A stretch of DNA of 64,000 bases from Burkholderiaceae bacterium (GCA_030695205.1 JAUYTN010000025.1:62001-126000), one strand, 5' to 3'. Shown: positions 26,881 to 37,084, numbered from the stretch's first letter. Program-made: numbers and translations. The notes: generated by a model from the letters alone, not told the origin.

Positions 26881-28638
26881 TCAATCGGTGCCGTCGGCGT
26901 CCAGCGGCAACACGCCCGTGGTCAACAAATCGGGGCTGGCGGCGGTGCCTGGCAGGTCATGGACGTCGCGCAGCTTGCGTTCGATGGCCCGGGTGCGCAC
27001 CCCAATGTCGTTGAATTTGTTGGCCGCCTGATCAATGGACTTCTTGGTCGCATCCACGATTTCGCCAAACTTCTTGAACTCGGTTTTGACGCCCGACAAA
27101 ATGCCCCACACCTCGGACGAACGCTTTTCAATAGCCAGTGTTCGGAACCCCAGGCGCAGGCTGTTGAGCATGGCCGCCAGGGTCGTTGGGCCAGCAATGA
27201 CAACGCGGCAATCGGTTTGCAACGCCTCGACCATGCCCGGAATGCGGCACACCTCGGCAAACAGGCCCTCGGTGGGCACAAACAGAATGGCAAAGTCGGT
27301 GGTGTGCGGCGGGCTGACGTACTTGCTGGCAATTTTTCTGGCCTCCAGCCGGATGGACGATTCAAACGCCGTGGCGGCCTGCTGCACCAGGGCCTTGTCG
27401 GCGCTCTCGTGTGCGTCCACCAGCCGCTGGTAGTGCTCCACCGGGTACTTGGCGTCAATGGGCAGCCACACCGTGTCGCCCTCGCCTTTGCCGGGCATTT
27501 TGATGGCGTACTCCACCAGGTCGTTGCTGCCCGGCACGGTCTTGATGTTTTTGCCAAACTGCTCGGCCGTCAGCAGGCTTTCGATGATGCCGCCCAGCTG
27601 CACCTCGCCCCAGGTCCCCCGGGTGCGCACGTTGGTCATGACACGCTTCAAGTCTCCCACGCTGCCAGCCAGCGTCTTCATTTCGCCCAAGCCCGCATGC
27701 ACCTGCTCCAGGCGCTCGCTCACGAGCTTGAAGGAGTCGCCCAGGCGCTGCTCCAGCGTGGCATGGAGTTTTTCGTCCACGGTGCGGCGCATTTCTTCCA
27801 GTTTGGCCGTGTTGTCGGCCTGGATGGCGGCCAGCCGATCGTTGAGCGCCGTGCGCAGTTGCTCGGAGTTGGTCTGCGTACCCTGGGCCATGGCCGCCAG
27901 CTGCTGGGCCAGGGTGTCTTGCAAGGCGGCAAACTGCTGGCGAATCTGCTGGCTATTGGTCTGCAGCTGGTCTTTGAGGGCCGAGGACATCACCCCCAGC
28001 TGGCTGCCCGTGTCCGACTTGAGCGACTCCAGCGTGCCGCGCATGGCCGCACCCAGTGCGTCAAACCGCTCCTGCACCTGCTGGGCCATGTGGGCGGAGC
28101 TCTGGGCCAGCGCCTCGCGTGAGGTTTGGGTTTCGGTGGACAGCAGCCTCAGGGTGCCGGTCAATTCTGTGCGCAGGCTGGTCAGCGCCTCGCCCATGAC
28201 TTGCCGATTGGCCTCCAGGCTGGCGGTGGTGCCGGTGTGCAGCGTGGCCAGCCGCTCGCCCACCTGGGTGTGCGAGGCCCCCAGACGCTGATCCAGCCTG
28301 GCTTCGAAGTCGCGCAACATGGCCAGCAACTCGGAACGGGCGGTGCGGGACTCGGCCACGGTCTGGTCCAGCCGCTCATCCAGGGTGCGGCGCGACGCCG
28401 CAAAGGCCTGGGCCGTGCTGTCGGTGAAGGCCCGCATCTGCTGCTCGATGCGCTCGGTCCCGGCGGCATTGCGGGTGCTGGCCTCGGTCAAGGCGCGGGT
28501 GGACTGCTCCAGCAACGCCAGCCGGGCTTCCAGCTCAGGGGGCATCTCCACCCGTGGCCTGCGCCACAGCAGCAGCACCAGCAACAGCACCACCAGGCCC
28601 AAACCCGCTCCCAACACCACCCACTCTTGTCCTGCCAT
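26881..28638 (-). CDS. rmuC: DNA recombination protein RmuC
   Basis: This 585-residue protein of the RmuC family limits inversion and rearrangement at short inverted repeats in E. coli; a nuclease role is suspected. An N-terminal membrane anchor ([20 protein letters not shown]) is followed by a very long coiled coil to about residue 300. The RmuC core has [34 protein letters not shown] with the Asp-x-Lys of a PD-(D/E)xK-like site, and [19 protein letters not shown]. The start MAGQEWVV follows AAAGGGAG; the longer frame upstream is not membrane-protein-like and is rejected. It is followed by the arsenic operon but not obviously linked to it. Confidence 0.92.
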   Translation of the reverse strand: MAGQEWVVLGAGLGLVVLLLVLLLWRRPRVEMPPELEARLALLEQSTRALTEASTRNAAGTERIEQQMRAFTDSTAQAFAASRRTLDERLDQTVAESRTARSELLAMLRDFEARLDQRLGASHTQVGERLATLHTGTTASLEANRQVMGEALTSLRTELTGTLRLLSTETQTSREALAQSSAHMAQQVQERFDALGAAMRGTLESLKSDTGSQLGVMSSALKDQLQTNSQQIRQQFAALQDTLAQQLAAMAQGTQTNSEQLRTALNDRLAAIQADNTAKLEEMRRTVDEKLHATLEQRLGDSFKLVSERLEQVHAGLGEMKTLAGSVGDLKRVMTNVRTRGTWGEVQLGGIIESLLTAEQFGKNIKTVPGSNDLVEYAIKMPGKGEGDTVWLPIDAKYPVEHYQRLVDAHESADKALVQQAATAFESSIRLEARKIASKYVSPPHTTDFAILFVPTEGLFAEVCRIPGMVEALQTDCRVVIAGPTTLAAMLNSLRLGFRTLAIEKRSSEVWGILSGVKTEFKKFGEIVDATKKSIDQAANKFNDIGVRTRAIERKLRDVHDLPGTAASPDLLTTGVLPLDADGTD

Positions 28639-28726
28639 GCCAGACACTCCCTTTGGAAAAAGTCGGCCCGACTGTAGCCCACCCGCACACTCCCCGGCAC
28701 CGGGCCACTGGCCGATAATTCCGGCT

Positions 28727-29920
28727 ATGTCCGAACGCGTCATTCCCCTGGTCGATCACCGCATGCGCACACTGACTGCGCCCTTGCCCGCTCAAGCCGT
28801 GCCTGCCACGGGTTGGCTGAGCGATGGGCTGGGCAGGCCGCTGCGCGATTTGCGCATCAGCGTCACCGACCGCTGCAACTTTCGCTGCAGCTACTGCATG
28901 CCCAAATCGGTGTTCGACAACGACTACGCCTACCTGCCCCACAGCGCGCTGCTGTCGTTTGAAGAAATCACCCGAGTAGCCCGCAGCTTCGTGGCGCACG
29001 GCGTGCAAAAAATCCGCCTCACCGGGGGCGAGCCGCTGCTGCGCAAACACATTGAGGTGCTGATTGCCCAGCTGGCCGCGCTGCGTACGCCCGAAGGCCG
29101 ACCCCTGGACCTGACGCTGACCACCAACGGCAGCCTGCTGCGCAAAAAAGCCAAAGCCCTCAAAGACGCCGGCCTGCACCGCGTCACTGTGAGCCTGGAC
29201 GGCCTGGACGACGCCACCTTCCGCGCCATGAACGACGTGGACTTCCCCGTGGCCGATGTGCTCGATGGGCTGGAAGCCGCCCGCGAGGTGGGCCTGGGCG
29301 CACCTGTCAACGGCGGACCCAGTGGCCTCAAGATCAACATGGTGGTCAAGCGCGGCACCAACGACGACCAGATCCTGCCCATGGCCAGGCACTTTCGGGG
29401 CAGCGGCACGGTGCTGCGCTTCATCGAGTACATGGACGTGGGTGCCACCAACGGCTGGCGCATGGACGAGGTGCTGCCCAGTGCCGAAGTGGTACAGCGC
29501 ATCCATGCCGAACTGCCACTGGTGCAGCTCGACCCTTCCGCCCCCGGCGAAACCGCCGAACGTTGGGGCTATGTGGGGGCCAACGGCCAGCACGACCCAG
29601 CCCTGGGCGAAATAGGCGTCATCAGCAGCGTGACCCAGGCTTTTTGTGGCGACTGCAACCGCGCCCGTCTGTCCACAGAGGGCAAGCTCTACCTGTGCCT
29701 GTTTGCCACCGAGGGGCACGACCTGCGCAGCCTCATCCGCGGCACCCCCGCACCCGACGGCAGCCTGCACGCCCCGGCCAGCGAGGCCGAACTGGCCAGC
29801 GCCATTGGTGCCATCTGGCAAGGCCGCACCGACCGCTACTCCCAACTCCGCGCCAGCCTGCCACCCGACGTGTCGGTGGGCACTGGCAAGCGGGTAGAGA
29901 TGAGCTACATCGGGGGGTAA
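28727..29920 (+). CDS. moaA: GTP 3',8-cyclase MoaA
   Basis: This 397-residue radical SAM enzyme, with MoaC, turns GTP into cyclic pyranopterin monophosphate in molybdenum cofactor synthesis. The N-terminal 4Fe-4S site is in [14 protein letters not shown]. The SAM-binding GGEPLL is present. The second cluster is in [20 protein letters not shown], and the required C-terminal Gly-Gly ends the protein (MSYIGG). It is longer than the usual 330 residues, with about 35 extra N-terminal residues and an insert near [17 protein letters not shown] lies just 8 bases before the ATG, so the message might be leaderless, but no good -35 accompanies it. Confidence 0.96.
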   Translation: MSERVIPLVDHRMRTLTAPLPAQAVPATGWLSDGLGRPLRDLRISVTDRCNFRCSYCMPKSVFDNDYAYLPHSALLSFEEITRVARSFVAHGVQKIRLTGGEPLLRKHIEVLIAQLAALRTPEGRPLDLTLTTNGSLLRKKAKALKDAGLHRVTVSLDGLDDATFRAMNDVDFPVADVLDGLEAAREVGLGAPVNGGPSGLKINMVVKRGTNDDQILPMARHFRGSGTVLRFIEYMDVGATNGWRMDEVLPSAEVVQRIHAELPLVQLDPSAPGETAERWGYVGANGQHDPALGEIGVISSVTQAFCGDCNRARLSTEGKLYLCLFATEGHDLRSLIRGTPAPDGSLHAPASEAELASAIGAIWQGRTDRYSQLRASLPPDVSVGTGKRVEMSYIGG

Positions 29921-29976
29921 ATCTGCCCAACCGATAAGGCCAACTGCATGTTGCCTACCCGAACCCGCCAACCACC

Positions 29977-30624
29977 ATGAACACCACCCACTCCCACCCC
30001 CTCATCACCCCAGGCGACATCACCGGCCTGGTGCTTGCCGGTGGGCGCGGCAGCCGCATGGGCGGCACCGACAAAGGTTTGCAGAACTTTCACGGCACAC
30101 CCATGGCGCTGCACACGCTGTTGCGGCTGCAGATGCAGCAAGGCGGCTGGGTGGGGGCCACGCTGGTCAATGCCAACCGCCACCTGGCCGCCTATGAGGC
30201 CTTTGGTGCCCCGGTGTGGCCAGATACCTTGGCCGACTATGCCGGGCCACTGGCCGGCTTCATGACCGGGCTGGAGCACTGCGAAACCCCCTGGCTGCTG
30301 ACCGTGCCCTGCGACACACCGCGCTTCCCGTTGGACCTGGCCGAGCGACTGGCGCAGGCGCTGCAGCGCGAGGGGGCCGACATCGCCATGGCCGCCGCAC
30401 CCGAAGAAGACGGCAGCGTGCGTAGCCAGCCGGTGTTTTGCTTGCTCAGCACCGACTTGCTGGCCAGCCTGGTCGCCTTCACCCAGGCAGGTGGCCGAAA
30501 AATTGACCGCTGGACCGCCCAGCACCGCACGGTGCTGGTGCCATTCGACCAGCCGGGCGACGACCCGCGCGCCTTCTTCAACGCCAACACCCTGGCCGAT
30601 TTGCAGGCCCTGGAAGCCCCCTGA
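29977..30624 (+). CDS. mobA: Molybdenum cofactor guanylyltransferase MobA
   Basis: This 215-residue enzyme joins GMP to molybdopterin to give the bis-MGD cofactor. The nucleotide-binding loop [20 protein letters not shown] is near residue 17-36. [14 protein letters not shown] and the metal-binding Asp in [10 protein letters not shown] follow. The length is normal. It lies 56 bases after moaA and before moeA, in the same direction, so the three form a cofactor gene cluster. Confidence 0.95.
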   Translation: MNTTHSHPLITPGDITGLVLAGGRGSRMGGTDKGLQNFHGTPMALHTLLRLQMQQGGWVGATLVNANRHLAAYEAFGAPVWPDTLADYAGPLAGFMTGLEHCETPWLLTVPCDTPRFPLDLAERLAQALQREGADIAMAAAPEEDGSVRSQPVFCLLSTDLLASLVAFTQAGGRKIDRWTAQHRTVLVPFDQPGDDPRAFFNANTLADLQALEAP

Positions 30625-30714
30625 GTGCCCTGAGTGCCCTGCCCCCACCTCCAGCGGGCCATCAACGCACTTCGGCCTGTGCATGCACAGAGCGCACATC
30701 AAGCATATGTAGAC

Positions 30715-30763
30715 ATAGCAAACTTTCCTTACCAGACAAGCGACAGGCATGAAAAATATTGAA
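30715..30763 (+). repeat. Dispersed repeat, copy c
   Basis: It begins ATAGCAAACTTTCCTTA and continues with ACAAGCGACAGGCATG and AAAAATATTGAA. The ATG of moeA lies inside it, and the first five residues of MoeA are encoded by it. Confidence 0.6.
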
Positions 30764-32128
30764 CAAATCGCCGCCGAGCTGCAGGGCTACGACCCCCAGG
30801 CACTGAGTGCGGATGCCGTGGGCGAGTTTCTGGGGGAGCTGGTACAACCCGTCACCGAGTCAGAAACATTGCCACTGATGCAAGCCCACCACCGGGTGCT
30901 GGCCGCCGACATCGTCTCTCCCATCAGCGTGCCACCGCACGACAACTCCGCCATGGACGGCTATGCCTTGGACGGCGCCCAACTCCAACCCGGCCAGCCA
31001 CTGGTGCTGCAACCCGTGGGTGGCACCGCGTTCGCGGGCAAAGCCTGGCAGGGCACGGTGGCACCCGGCCAGTGCGTGAAGATCATGACCGGCGCCATCA
31101 TGCCCGCCGGGTTGGACACGGTGGTGCCCCAGGAGCTGACGCAGACAGGGCCAGACGGGCGCATCACCATCCCCGCCGACATGCTGCAGCGCGGCAACAA
31201 CCGCCGACTGATGGGCGAAGACCTGATGCAAGGCCGACCTGCCCTGCGAGCTGGGCAGCGCCTCACCCCCGCTGCGCTGGGCCTGGCGGCCAGCCTGGGC
31301 CTGCCCACGGTGGCTGTGTGGCGCCGCCTGAAGGTGGCCTACTTTTCTACCGGTGACGAAATCCTCAGCCTGGGAGAGCCCCCGCGCGAGGGCGCGGTGT
31401 ACGACAGCAACCGCTACACCGTGTTCGGCCTGTTGCAGCGCATGGGCTGCGAGGTGATCGACCTTGGCGTGGTCAGGGACGACCCTGTGCTGCTCGAAGC
31501 AGCCTTCCGCCAGGCCACCGCCCAGGCCGATGCCGTCATCACCAGCGGCGGCGTGAGCGTGGGCGAGGCCGATCACACGAAAGCCATGATGCGGCAACTT
31601 GCCGCCGACGACCCCAGCGGCCACAGCGGCGTGGTGTTCTGGCGCATTGCCATGCGCCCCGGGCGACCCATGGCGGTAGGGCGCATCCCGAAATTTCAAG
31701 CCAAAACAGCCACCAGCGCTTATTCAGCAAGCGCTGAAAGCTATCAAAAAAACCAATCCGACCACCCGACCCGGCACGCCATGCTGTTTGGCCTGCCGGG
31801 CAACCCGGTCGCGGTGATGGTGACTTTTCTGGCCTTTGTGCGCCCCGCCCTGCTGCGCATGATGGGCTGCACCGAGGGTACGCCCCCGCTGCTCAAGGCC
31901 CGCAGCACCGAAGCCCTGCGCAAAAAGCCGGGCCGCACCGAGTACCAGCGCGGCACCGTCACCACCGCTCCCGATGGCGGCCTGCAAGTGCGCACCACCG
32001 GCAACCAGGGCTCGGGGGTGCTCAGCTCCATGGTGGCGGCCAACGGCCTCATCGTGCTGCACCACCACCAGGGCAATGTCGCCGTGGGCGACGAGGTCGA
32101 TGTCATGCTGTTCGACGGCGTTATTTAA
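30749..32128 (+). CDS. moeA: Molybdopterin molybdenumtransferase MoeA with repeat-derived insert
   Basis: This 459-residue enzyme inserts molybdate into adenylated molybdopterin. Domain landmarks are ISVPPHDNSAMDGYAL, VKIMTGAIMPAGLDTVVPQE, STGDEILSLGEPPREGAVYDSN, ITSGGVSVGEADHTK and FGLPGNPVAVMVTFL. Between MRPGRPMAVGRI and HAMLFGLPGNP, where the family is normally continuous, about 27 extra residues occur (around 313-339). They are encoded by a dispersed repeat with a clear AGCGCTT/AAGCGCT hairpin. The frame stays open, so a functional protein with a surface loop is likely. The start codon also lies in a repeat copy. Confidence 0.94.
   Translation: MKNIEQIAAELQGYDPQALSADAVGEFLGELVQPVTESETLPLMQAHHRVLAADIVSPISVPPHDNSAMDGYALDGAQLQPGQPLVLQPVGGTAFAGKAWQGTVAPGQCVKIMTGAIMPAGLDTVVPQELTQTGPDGRITIPADMLQRGNNRRLMGEDLMQGRPALRAGQRLTPAALGLAASLGLPTVAVWRRLKVAYFSTGDEILSLGEPPREGAVYDSNRYTVFGLLQRMGCEVIDLGVVRDDPVLLEAAFRQATAQADAVITSGGVSVGEADHTKAMMRQLAADDPSGHSGVVFWRIAMRPGRPMAVGRIPKFQAKTATSAYSASAESYQKNQSDHPTRHAMLFGLPGNPVAVMVTFLAFVRPALLRMMGCTEGTPPLLKARSTEALRKKPGRTEYQRGTVTTAPDGGLQVRTTGNQGSGVLSSMVAANGLIVLHHHQGNVAVGDEVDVMLFDGVI
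31691..31754 (+). repeat. Dispersed repeat, copy inside moeA
   Basis: It has the perfect arms AGCGCTT (31715-31721) and AAGCGCT (31729-31735) around a 7-base loop, flanked by AAATTTCAAGCC and AGCTATCAAAAA. It is read in frame by moeA. It resembles the ygiQ copy. Confidence 0.8.
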
Positions 32129-32147
32129 CAATCACAGGAGTTGAAAC

Positions 32148-32615
32148 ATGGGTTTGATGGATTCACTGATGGGTGCGGCGGGCAAGGCTGCCATGGGCGC
32201 GCTGCAAGGCACGGCAATGGCACCAGGTGCCAGCGGCACAGGCAACACAGACGGCATGGCGCTGGTGGGCTCCCTGCTGCAGCAGGCAGGCGGCCTGTCG
32301 GGCCTGCTGCAGCAGTTGCAAGCTGGAGGACTGGGCGGGGCGGTCCAGTCGTGGGTGGGCACCGGGGCCAACCAGGCCATCTCGGCCGACCAACTCGGTG
32401 CGGCGCTGGGCCCCAAGCTGCTGTCAGCACTCGGTGTGGGCAACGGCAGCCAGGGCGGCGACCTGCTGCCGCTGCTGGCCCAGCTGCTGCCCCTGGTGGT
32501 GGACCGGCTCACCCCCAATGGCCAGATGCCCACCGACAACGGCTTGGGCGGTCTGGGCCAGCTCGACCTGGGCGCACTCGCTGGAATGGCCGGGCAGCTG
32601 CTCAAAGGGCGCTGA
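32148..32615 (+). CDS. YidB-like DUF937 family protein
   Basis: This 155-residue Gly/Leu/Gln-rich protein resembles the YidB/DUF937 family. It opens with MGLMDSLMGAAGKAAMGALQ and has the repeated helical pattern SLLQQAGGLSGLLQQLQAGG, then AISADQLGAALGPKLLSALG. The second half, LPLLAQLLPLVVDRLTPNGQ, is typical of the family. No signal peptide or membrane segment is clear. A CAGGAG box lies before the ATG. It follows moeA by 19 bases, perhaps on the same transcript. Its function is unknown. Confidence 0.8.
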   Translation: MGLMDSLMGAAGKAAMGALQGTAMAPGASGTGNTDGMALVGSLLQQAGGLSGLLQQLQAGGLGGAVQSWVGTGANQAISADQLGAALGPKLLSALGVGNGSQGGDLLPLLAQLLPLVVDRLTPNGQMPTDNGLGGLGQLDLGALAGMAGQLLKGR

Positions 32616-32666
32616 GGAGTCGGTGAGGCCCAGGTTGGGGTGGGGCTGAAGCTCGCGCCGCGCGGG

Positions 32667-35600
32667 TCAGCCTTGGGGTTGGACTACAGGTTGGTCCTTG
32701 GGCTGGGCCCGGTGGTCCCTGGCCAGTAGCGAGTACACCGTGGGCACCACAAAGATGGTCAGCAGTGTGCCCAGGCTCATGCCACCCACAATGACCCAGC
32801 CAATCTGCTGGCGGCTCTCGGCCCCGGCACCGGTGGCCAGCGCCAGCGGCACCGAACCCAGCACCATGGCACCGGTGGTCATGAGAATGGGGCGAAGCCG
32901 CTGGGCCGCAGCGGCCTTGACGGCGGCCAGCTTGGTTTGGCCACGCTCCTGCAGCTGGTTGGCAAACTCCACGATCAAAATACCGTGCTTGGTGATCAGC
33001 CCCACGAGTGTGATGAGCCCGATCTGGCTGAACACATTGAGCGTCCCCCCGGTGAACTTCAGTGCCAGCAGTGCCCCCAGCATGGACAACGGCACGCTGA
33101 GCATGATGATGAAGGGGTCCACAAAGCTCTCGAACTGCGCCGCCAGCACCAGGTAAATGAACAGCAACGCCAGCACAAACACCACGGCCAGCGAGCCCGA
33201 CGAGTTGCGAAACTCCCGGCTCTGCCCGTTCAGGTCGGTGGTGTAACCAGGGGGCAGCACCTGCCGGGCAATGGTGTCCATCTGCGCCAGCGCCTCGCCC
33301 AGCGCCAAGTTGGGCGCCAGGTTGGCGGTGATGGAGGCGCTGCGGCGCTGGCCAAAGTGGTTCAGGTCGCGCGGCACCACCACCTCGCGGGTGGTGACCA
33401 ACGCAGCCAGCGGAATCATGGTGTCGTTGCGCCCCCGCACAAAGAGCCGGTCAATGTCGTCTGGCGTGCTGCGCTGGGTACCCTCGGTCTGCACCACCAC
33501 GTCGTACTGTTCGCCGTCTTTTTTGTAGCGCGTCACGGTGCGCCCGCCCAGCATGGTTTGCACGGTGCGCGCAATGGCCTCCACGCTCACGCCCATGTCG
33601 GCGGCGCGTTCGCGGTTCACGTCCATGCGGACTTCGGGCTTGTTCAGGCGCAAGTCGGTGTCCACCTGCACAAAGCCGGGGTTTTTCGCCATTTCGTCCT
33701 GAAACTGGCGCACCACCTTGGCCAGGTTCTCGTAGCTGTCGGAGGTGACGATCACGTAGTTGATGGGCCGCTCCCGAAAACCCTGCCCCAGCGAGGGCGG
33801 CGTGATGGGAAAGGCACTCACCCCCGGCAACCCGGCGATGCGCGGCGTGATCTCCCGGGCCAACTGTTGGGTGGTTTTTTCGCGGTCCTCCCAGGGGCGG
33901 GCCCGCAAAAACACATTTGCCTGGGCCACCGTGGGGTTGCCCACGATGCTGAAAATGCGGTCGAAATCGGCGTACTCCTGCCCGATTTTCTCAATGGCTT
34001 CGGCGTATTTGCGGGTGTAGTCCATGGTGGCACCGTCCGGACCGTTGATCACCGTCAGGATCACGCCCCGATCTTCTATGGGGGCCAGCTCCTGCTTGAT
34101 GTCTTGCAGCAGCCACCAGGTGCCACCCGCGCTGCCCGCCATGACCAGCAGCACCAGCCACCGCGCGGCCAGCGTCCAAGCCAACAGCCGCCCGTAGCCC
34201 CGGGTGATGGCATGGAGCACCGCCTCCATGCCCCGGTCAAAGCGGCCGGGCGAGGGGTTGTGCCGCAACAGCTTGCTGCACATCATGGGCGAGAGGGTCA
34301 GCGCCACAAAGCCAGACACCACCACGGCCCCGGCCAGCGCCAGCGCAAATTCGGCAAACAGGCGACCCGTGCGCCCGGGCGTGAAGGCCAGCGGTGCGTA
34401 CACCGCCGCCAGCGTCAGCGTCATGGCGACGACGGCGAAGCCAATTTCCTTGGAGCCCTTGATGGCCGCCTGCACAGGCTCCATGCCCTCTTCGATGTAG
34501 CGGTAGATGTTTTCCAGCACCACGATGGCGTCGTCCACCACCAACCCAATGGCCAGCACCAACGCCAGCAGCGTGAGGGTGTTGATGGAAAAGCCAAACA
34601 GCGCCATCAGCGCAAAGGTGCCAATCAGGCTGACCGGAATGGTCACCAGCGGAATGATGGACGCCCGAAGCGTGCGCAAAAACACAAAAATGACCAGGGC
34701 CACCAGCACCACCGCCTCCAGAATGGTGGCGTACACGGCCTTGATGGAGCGGTCAATGAACACCGAGTTGTCGTTGGCCACGTCCACCGTGACACCCTCA
34801 GGCAGGTCGGCCCGCAGCTTGTCCAGGCGCTCGCGCACCCCCGCCGAAAGCACCAGCGGGTTGGCTGTGGCCTGGCGAATCACCCCCAGCGAGATGGCGT
34901 CGCGCCCATTCAGCCGCACCGAGGTTCGCTCGTCTTGCGGGCCTTCGGCCACACGGGCCACATCACCCAGGCGCACCGGCAGGCCGTTAACGGTTTTGAT
35001 GGCCATCTGCGCAAAATCGGCAGCGCGCTGCAAGTCGGTGGCGGCCGTCACATTGAACTCGCGCTGGCCGCTTTCAATGCGCCCGGCAGGCACCTCCAGG
35101 TTGGAGCGGCGCAAGGCGTCTTCCACGTCTTGCACCGTCAGGCGGTAGGCGGCCAGGCGGTCCGGATCCAGCCAGATGCGCATGCTGTAGCGGCGCTCGC
35201 CAAACACCCTCACATCGGCCGCACCGGGCGCGGTTTGCAGCACGGGTTTGGCAATGCGGTTGGCCAAGTCGGAGAGCTGCAGCGCGTCGTGGGTGTCCGA
35301 GCTCAGCGCCAGCCAGATCACAGGGAAGGCATCCGCCTCCACCTTGGCAATGACCGGCTCGTCAATGTCTTGCGGCAGCTTCTGGCGCACGCGGCTCACC
35401 TTGTCGCGCACATCGGCGGCGGCGGCATCAGGATCACGCTCCAGCTTGAAGCGCACGGTGATCTGGCTTTGCTCCTGGCGGCTGACCGAGGTGATGACAT
35501 CCACTCCCTCGATGCCGGCCACCGAGTCCTCGATGACCTTGGTCAGCTGCGACTCGATGACCTCGCTGGACGCCCCCGCCAGGCGGGTGGTGACCGTGAC

Positions 35601-35732
35601 CACGGGCTCATCGATCTTGGGGTACTCGCGCACCGGCAGGCCGTTGAACGACACCCAACCCACCAGCAGCACCAGCAGCGACAGCACGGTGGCAAACACG
35701 GGCCGGCGGATGGAGATTTCGGGCAATTGCAT
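32667..35732 (-). CDS. RND efflux transporter permease (HAE-1 type)
   Basis: This 1021-residue inner-membrane proton-driven pump is of the AcrB/MexB-like hydrophobe/amphiphile group. It has the usual two halves, each with one helix, a large periplasmic loop and further helices. The proton-relay pair Asp-Asp is in AIGLVVDDAIVVLENIYRY. The N-terminus MQLPEISIRRPVFATVLSLL is typical. A GGAG box precedes the ATG. It follows its membrane fusion protein on the same strand, with a dispersed repeat filling the gap. No TolC-like outer-membrane gene is beside it, so an outside channel must be shared. The substrate is not predictable. Confidence 0.95.
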   Translation of the reverse strand: MQLPEISIRRPVFATVLSLLVLLVGWVSFNGLPVREYPKIDEPVVTVTTRLAGASSEVIESQLTKVIEDSVAGIEGVDVITSVSRQEQSQITVRFKLERDPDAAAADVRDKVSRVRQKLPQDIDEPVIAKVEADAFPVIWLALSSDTHDALQLSDLANRIAKPVLQTAPGAADVRVFGERRYSMRIWLDPDRLAAYRLTVQDVEDALRRSNLEVPAGRIESGQREFNVTAATDLQRAADFAQMAIKTVNGLPVRLGDVARVAEGPQDERTSVRLNGRDAISLGVIRQATANPLVLSAGVRERLDKLRADLPEGVTVDVANDNSVFIDRSIKAVYATILEAVVLVALVIFVFLRTLRASIIPLVTIPVSLIGTFALMALFGFSINTLTLLALVLAIGLVVDDAIVVLENIYRYIEEGMEPVQAAIKGSKEIGFAVVAMTLTLAAVYAPLAFTPGRTGRLFAEFALALAGAVVVSGFVALTLSPMMCSKLLRHNPSPGRFDRGMEAVLHAITRGYGRLLAWTLAARWLVLLVMAGSAGGTWWLLQDIKQELAPIEDRGVILTVINGPDGATMDYTRKYAEAIEKIGQEYADFDRIFSIVGNPTVAQANVFLRARPWEDREKTTQQLAREITPRIAGLPGVSAFPITPPSLGQGFRERPINYVIVTSDSYENLAKVVRQFQDEMAKNPGFVQVDTDLRLNKPEVRMDVNRERAADMGVSVEAIARTVQTMLGGRTVTRYKKDGEQYDVVVQTEGTQRSTPDDIDRLFVRGRNDTMIPLAALVTTREVVVPRDLNHFGQRRSASITANLAPNLALGEALAQMDTIARQVLPPGYTTDLNGQSREFRNSSGSLAVVFVLALLFIYLVLAAQFESFVDPFIIMLSVPLSMLGALLALKFTGGTLNVFSQIGLITLVGLITKHGILIVEFANQLQERGQTKLAAVKAAAAQRLRPILMTTGAMVLGSVPLALATGAGAESRQQIGWVIVGGMSLGTLLTIFVVPTVYSLLARDHRAQPKDQPVVQPQG

Positions 35733-35750
35733 GGGAAGGCTCCGGGATCA

Positions 35751-35804
35751 GAAAAATACAAGCAAAAATGCCTTATGGCGCTTGTATTTATTAAATAGTT
35801 AGCT
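35751..35804 (-). repeat. Dispersed repeat with hairpin between pump genes, copy d
   Basis: On the minus strand it reads AACTATTTAATAAATACAAG and so on, close to copy a. It contains a perfect 10-base inverted repeat, AAATACAAGC (35754-35763) and GCTTGTATTT (35780-35789), with a nested GCC-TTAT-GGC. It fills almost the whole gap between the fusion protein and permease genes. Confidence 0.8.
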
Positions 35805-37084
35805 CACTTCTTTGCTTCTTCAGCAGGTGCTTTAGGTGTGCCTGAACCGCCGGATACACCCGGCCTGCCGCCGCTTGTCCGTGCCGACAGGTCCACCACC
35901 CGGACCACCGTGCCGTCTTTCTGCAAGCGCTGCTGCCCGGCGACCACCACGGTGTCACCCGCCTGCAGACCCTGCAACACCTGCACGGTTGCGGCCCGGC
36001 GCACGCCCAGGGTCACCTCGGTCTTCTTGGACGCCCACTGGCGCGCATCCCCATCCCCTTGGGCCACGAGCACTTGCACAAACTGCTTGCCGCCCTGGGG
36101 CACGATGGCCTCCTCAGGCACCGTCAGGGCAGCGTCGTTGACGCCGAACACCGTGGTGGTGCGGGCAAACATGCCCGGGCGCAGGGCCACACCCGAGGTG
36201 TTGGCCCCAACCGTGGGCTGTGGCGGCAGCAGTGCCCGTACCGCCAGCGAGCGGCCGTTGGCATCGACCAGCGCATCCAGCGCCACCACCTTGGCCTGGA
36301 AGGTGGCACCGGGTACGCCATCCAGCTCCACCACCACCGCCTGCCCGGGAGCCACCTTGCCCAGGTAACGCTCGGGCAGGCGGTAGTCCACATACAGGCT
36401 GCGGGTGTCTTCGAGGTTGACCAGATCGGCCCCGTCCTTGACGTAATCGCCCAGATTCACCTGCCGAATGCCCAGGGTGCCATCAAACGGGGCCACGATG
36501 CGCATGCGCGCCAGCCGTGCCTGGGCCAGCGCCAGCTGGGCCTGGGCCACCTGCAGCGCGGCCTCGCTTTCTTCCACCACACGGGGGGCGACAAACTTCT
36601 CGGCCACCAGTTCACGGTTGCGGGTGAGGTTGGCCCGGGCAATCGACACCTGGGCCTGCGCCTGGCTCAGCTCGGCCTGCTGCAGCACATCGTCCAGCTG
36701 CACCAGCAACTGGCCCTGCTTCACCCGCGCGCCATCGGCAAAGGCAATGCGGGCCACCCGACCGGACACTTCGGGGCGCAACACCACGCTCTGGCGCGAC
36801 TTGAGGGTGCCCACCGCCTGCGCGTCGTCCTGCAAACGGCCCACCGCCACCTGGGCCACCTCCACGCCCGGCGTGCGCGCGGCGGCACCCGGACCAGCCG
36901 GACCACCCGAACCCCCTGCAGCCCTCTGGCCACCAGCGCCACCCGGCGCGGTGGCAGCTGGTGCTGACGCACCCGCACCCGCACCCGCACCGGAGCCTGC
37001 GCCACGCTGCACCCACCAGGCACCGCCCGACGCCAGCGCCAACCCCAGGGCGGCAACCGCCCAGACCGTGTGTTTATTTGCCAT
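35804..37084 (-). CDS. RND efflux membrane fusion protein
   Basis: This 426-residue periplasmic adaptor links the RND permease to an outer-membrane channel. An N-terminal signal or anchor (TVWAVAALGLALASGGAWW) is followed by an unusually long Gly/Ala/Pro stretch to about residue 70. The lipoyl half-motif (SVVLRPEVSGRVARIAFADG), an alpha-helical hairpin (ELSQAQAQVSIARANLTRNR), the second lipoyl half (VAPFDGTLGIRQVNLGDYV) and the beta-barrel follow. The start MANKHTVWAV is chosen over a frame extending 27 codons upstream because it begins directly with the signal. It is the first gene of the efflux pair. Confidence 0.92.
   Translation of the reverse strand: MANKHTVWAVAALGLALASGGAWWVQRGAGSGAGAGAGASAPAATAPGGAGGQRAAGGSGGPAGPGAAARTPGVEVAQVAVGRLQDDAQAVGTLKSRQSVVLRPEVSGRVARIAFADGARVKQGQLLVQLDDVLQQAELSQAQAQVSIARANLTRNRELVAEKFVAPRVVEESEAALQVAQAQLALAQARLARMRIVAPFDGTLGIRQVNLGDYVKDGADLVNLEDTRSLYVDYRLPERYLGKVAPGQAVVVELDGVPGATFQAKVVALDALVDANGRSLAVRALLPPQPTVGANTSGVALRPGMFARTTTVFGVNDAALTVPEEAIVPQGGKQFVQVLVAQGDGDARQWASKKTEVTLGVRRAATVQVLQGLQAGDTVVVAGQQRLQKDGTVVRVVDLSARTSGGRPGVSGGSGTPKAPAEEAKK

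Noticed and set aside
30624..30655. Short CCCTGAGTG tandem after mobA
   Set aside because: Only two copies; too short to mean much.
32937..35798. 953-codon plus-strand frame over the RND permease
   Set aside because: It is an antisense shadow of the permease; His/Gln/Arg-rich with no domains.
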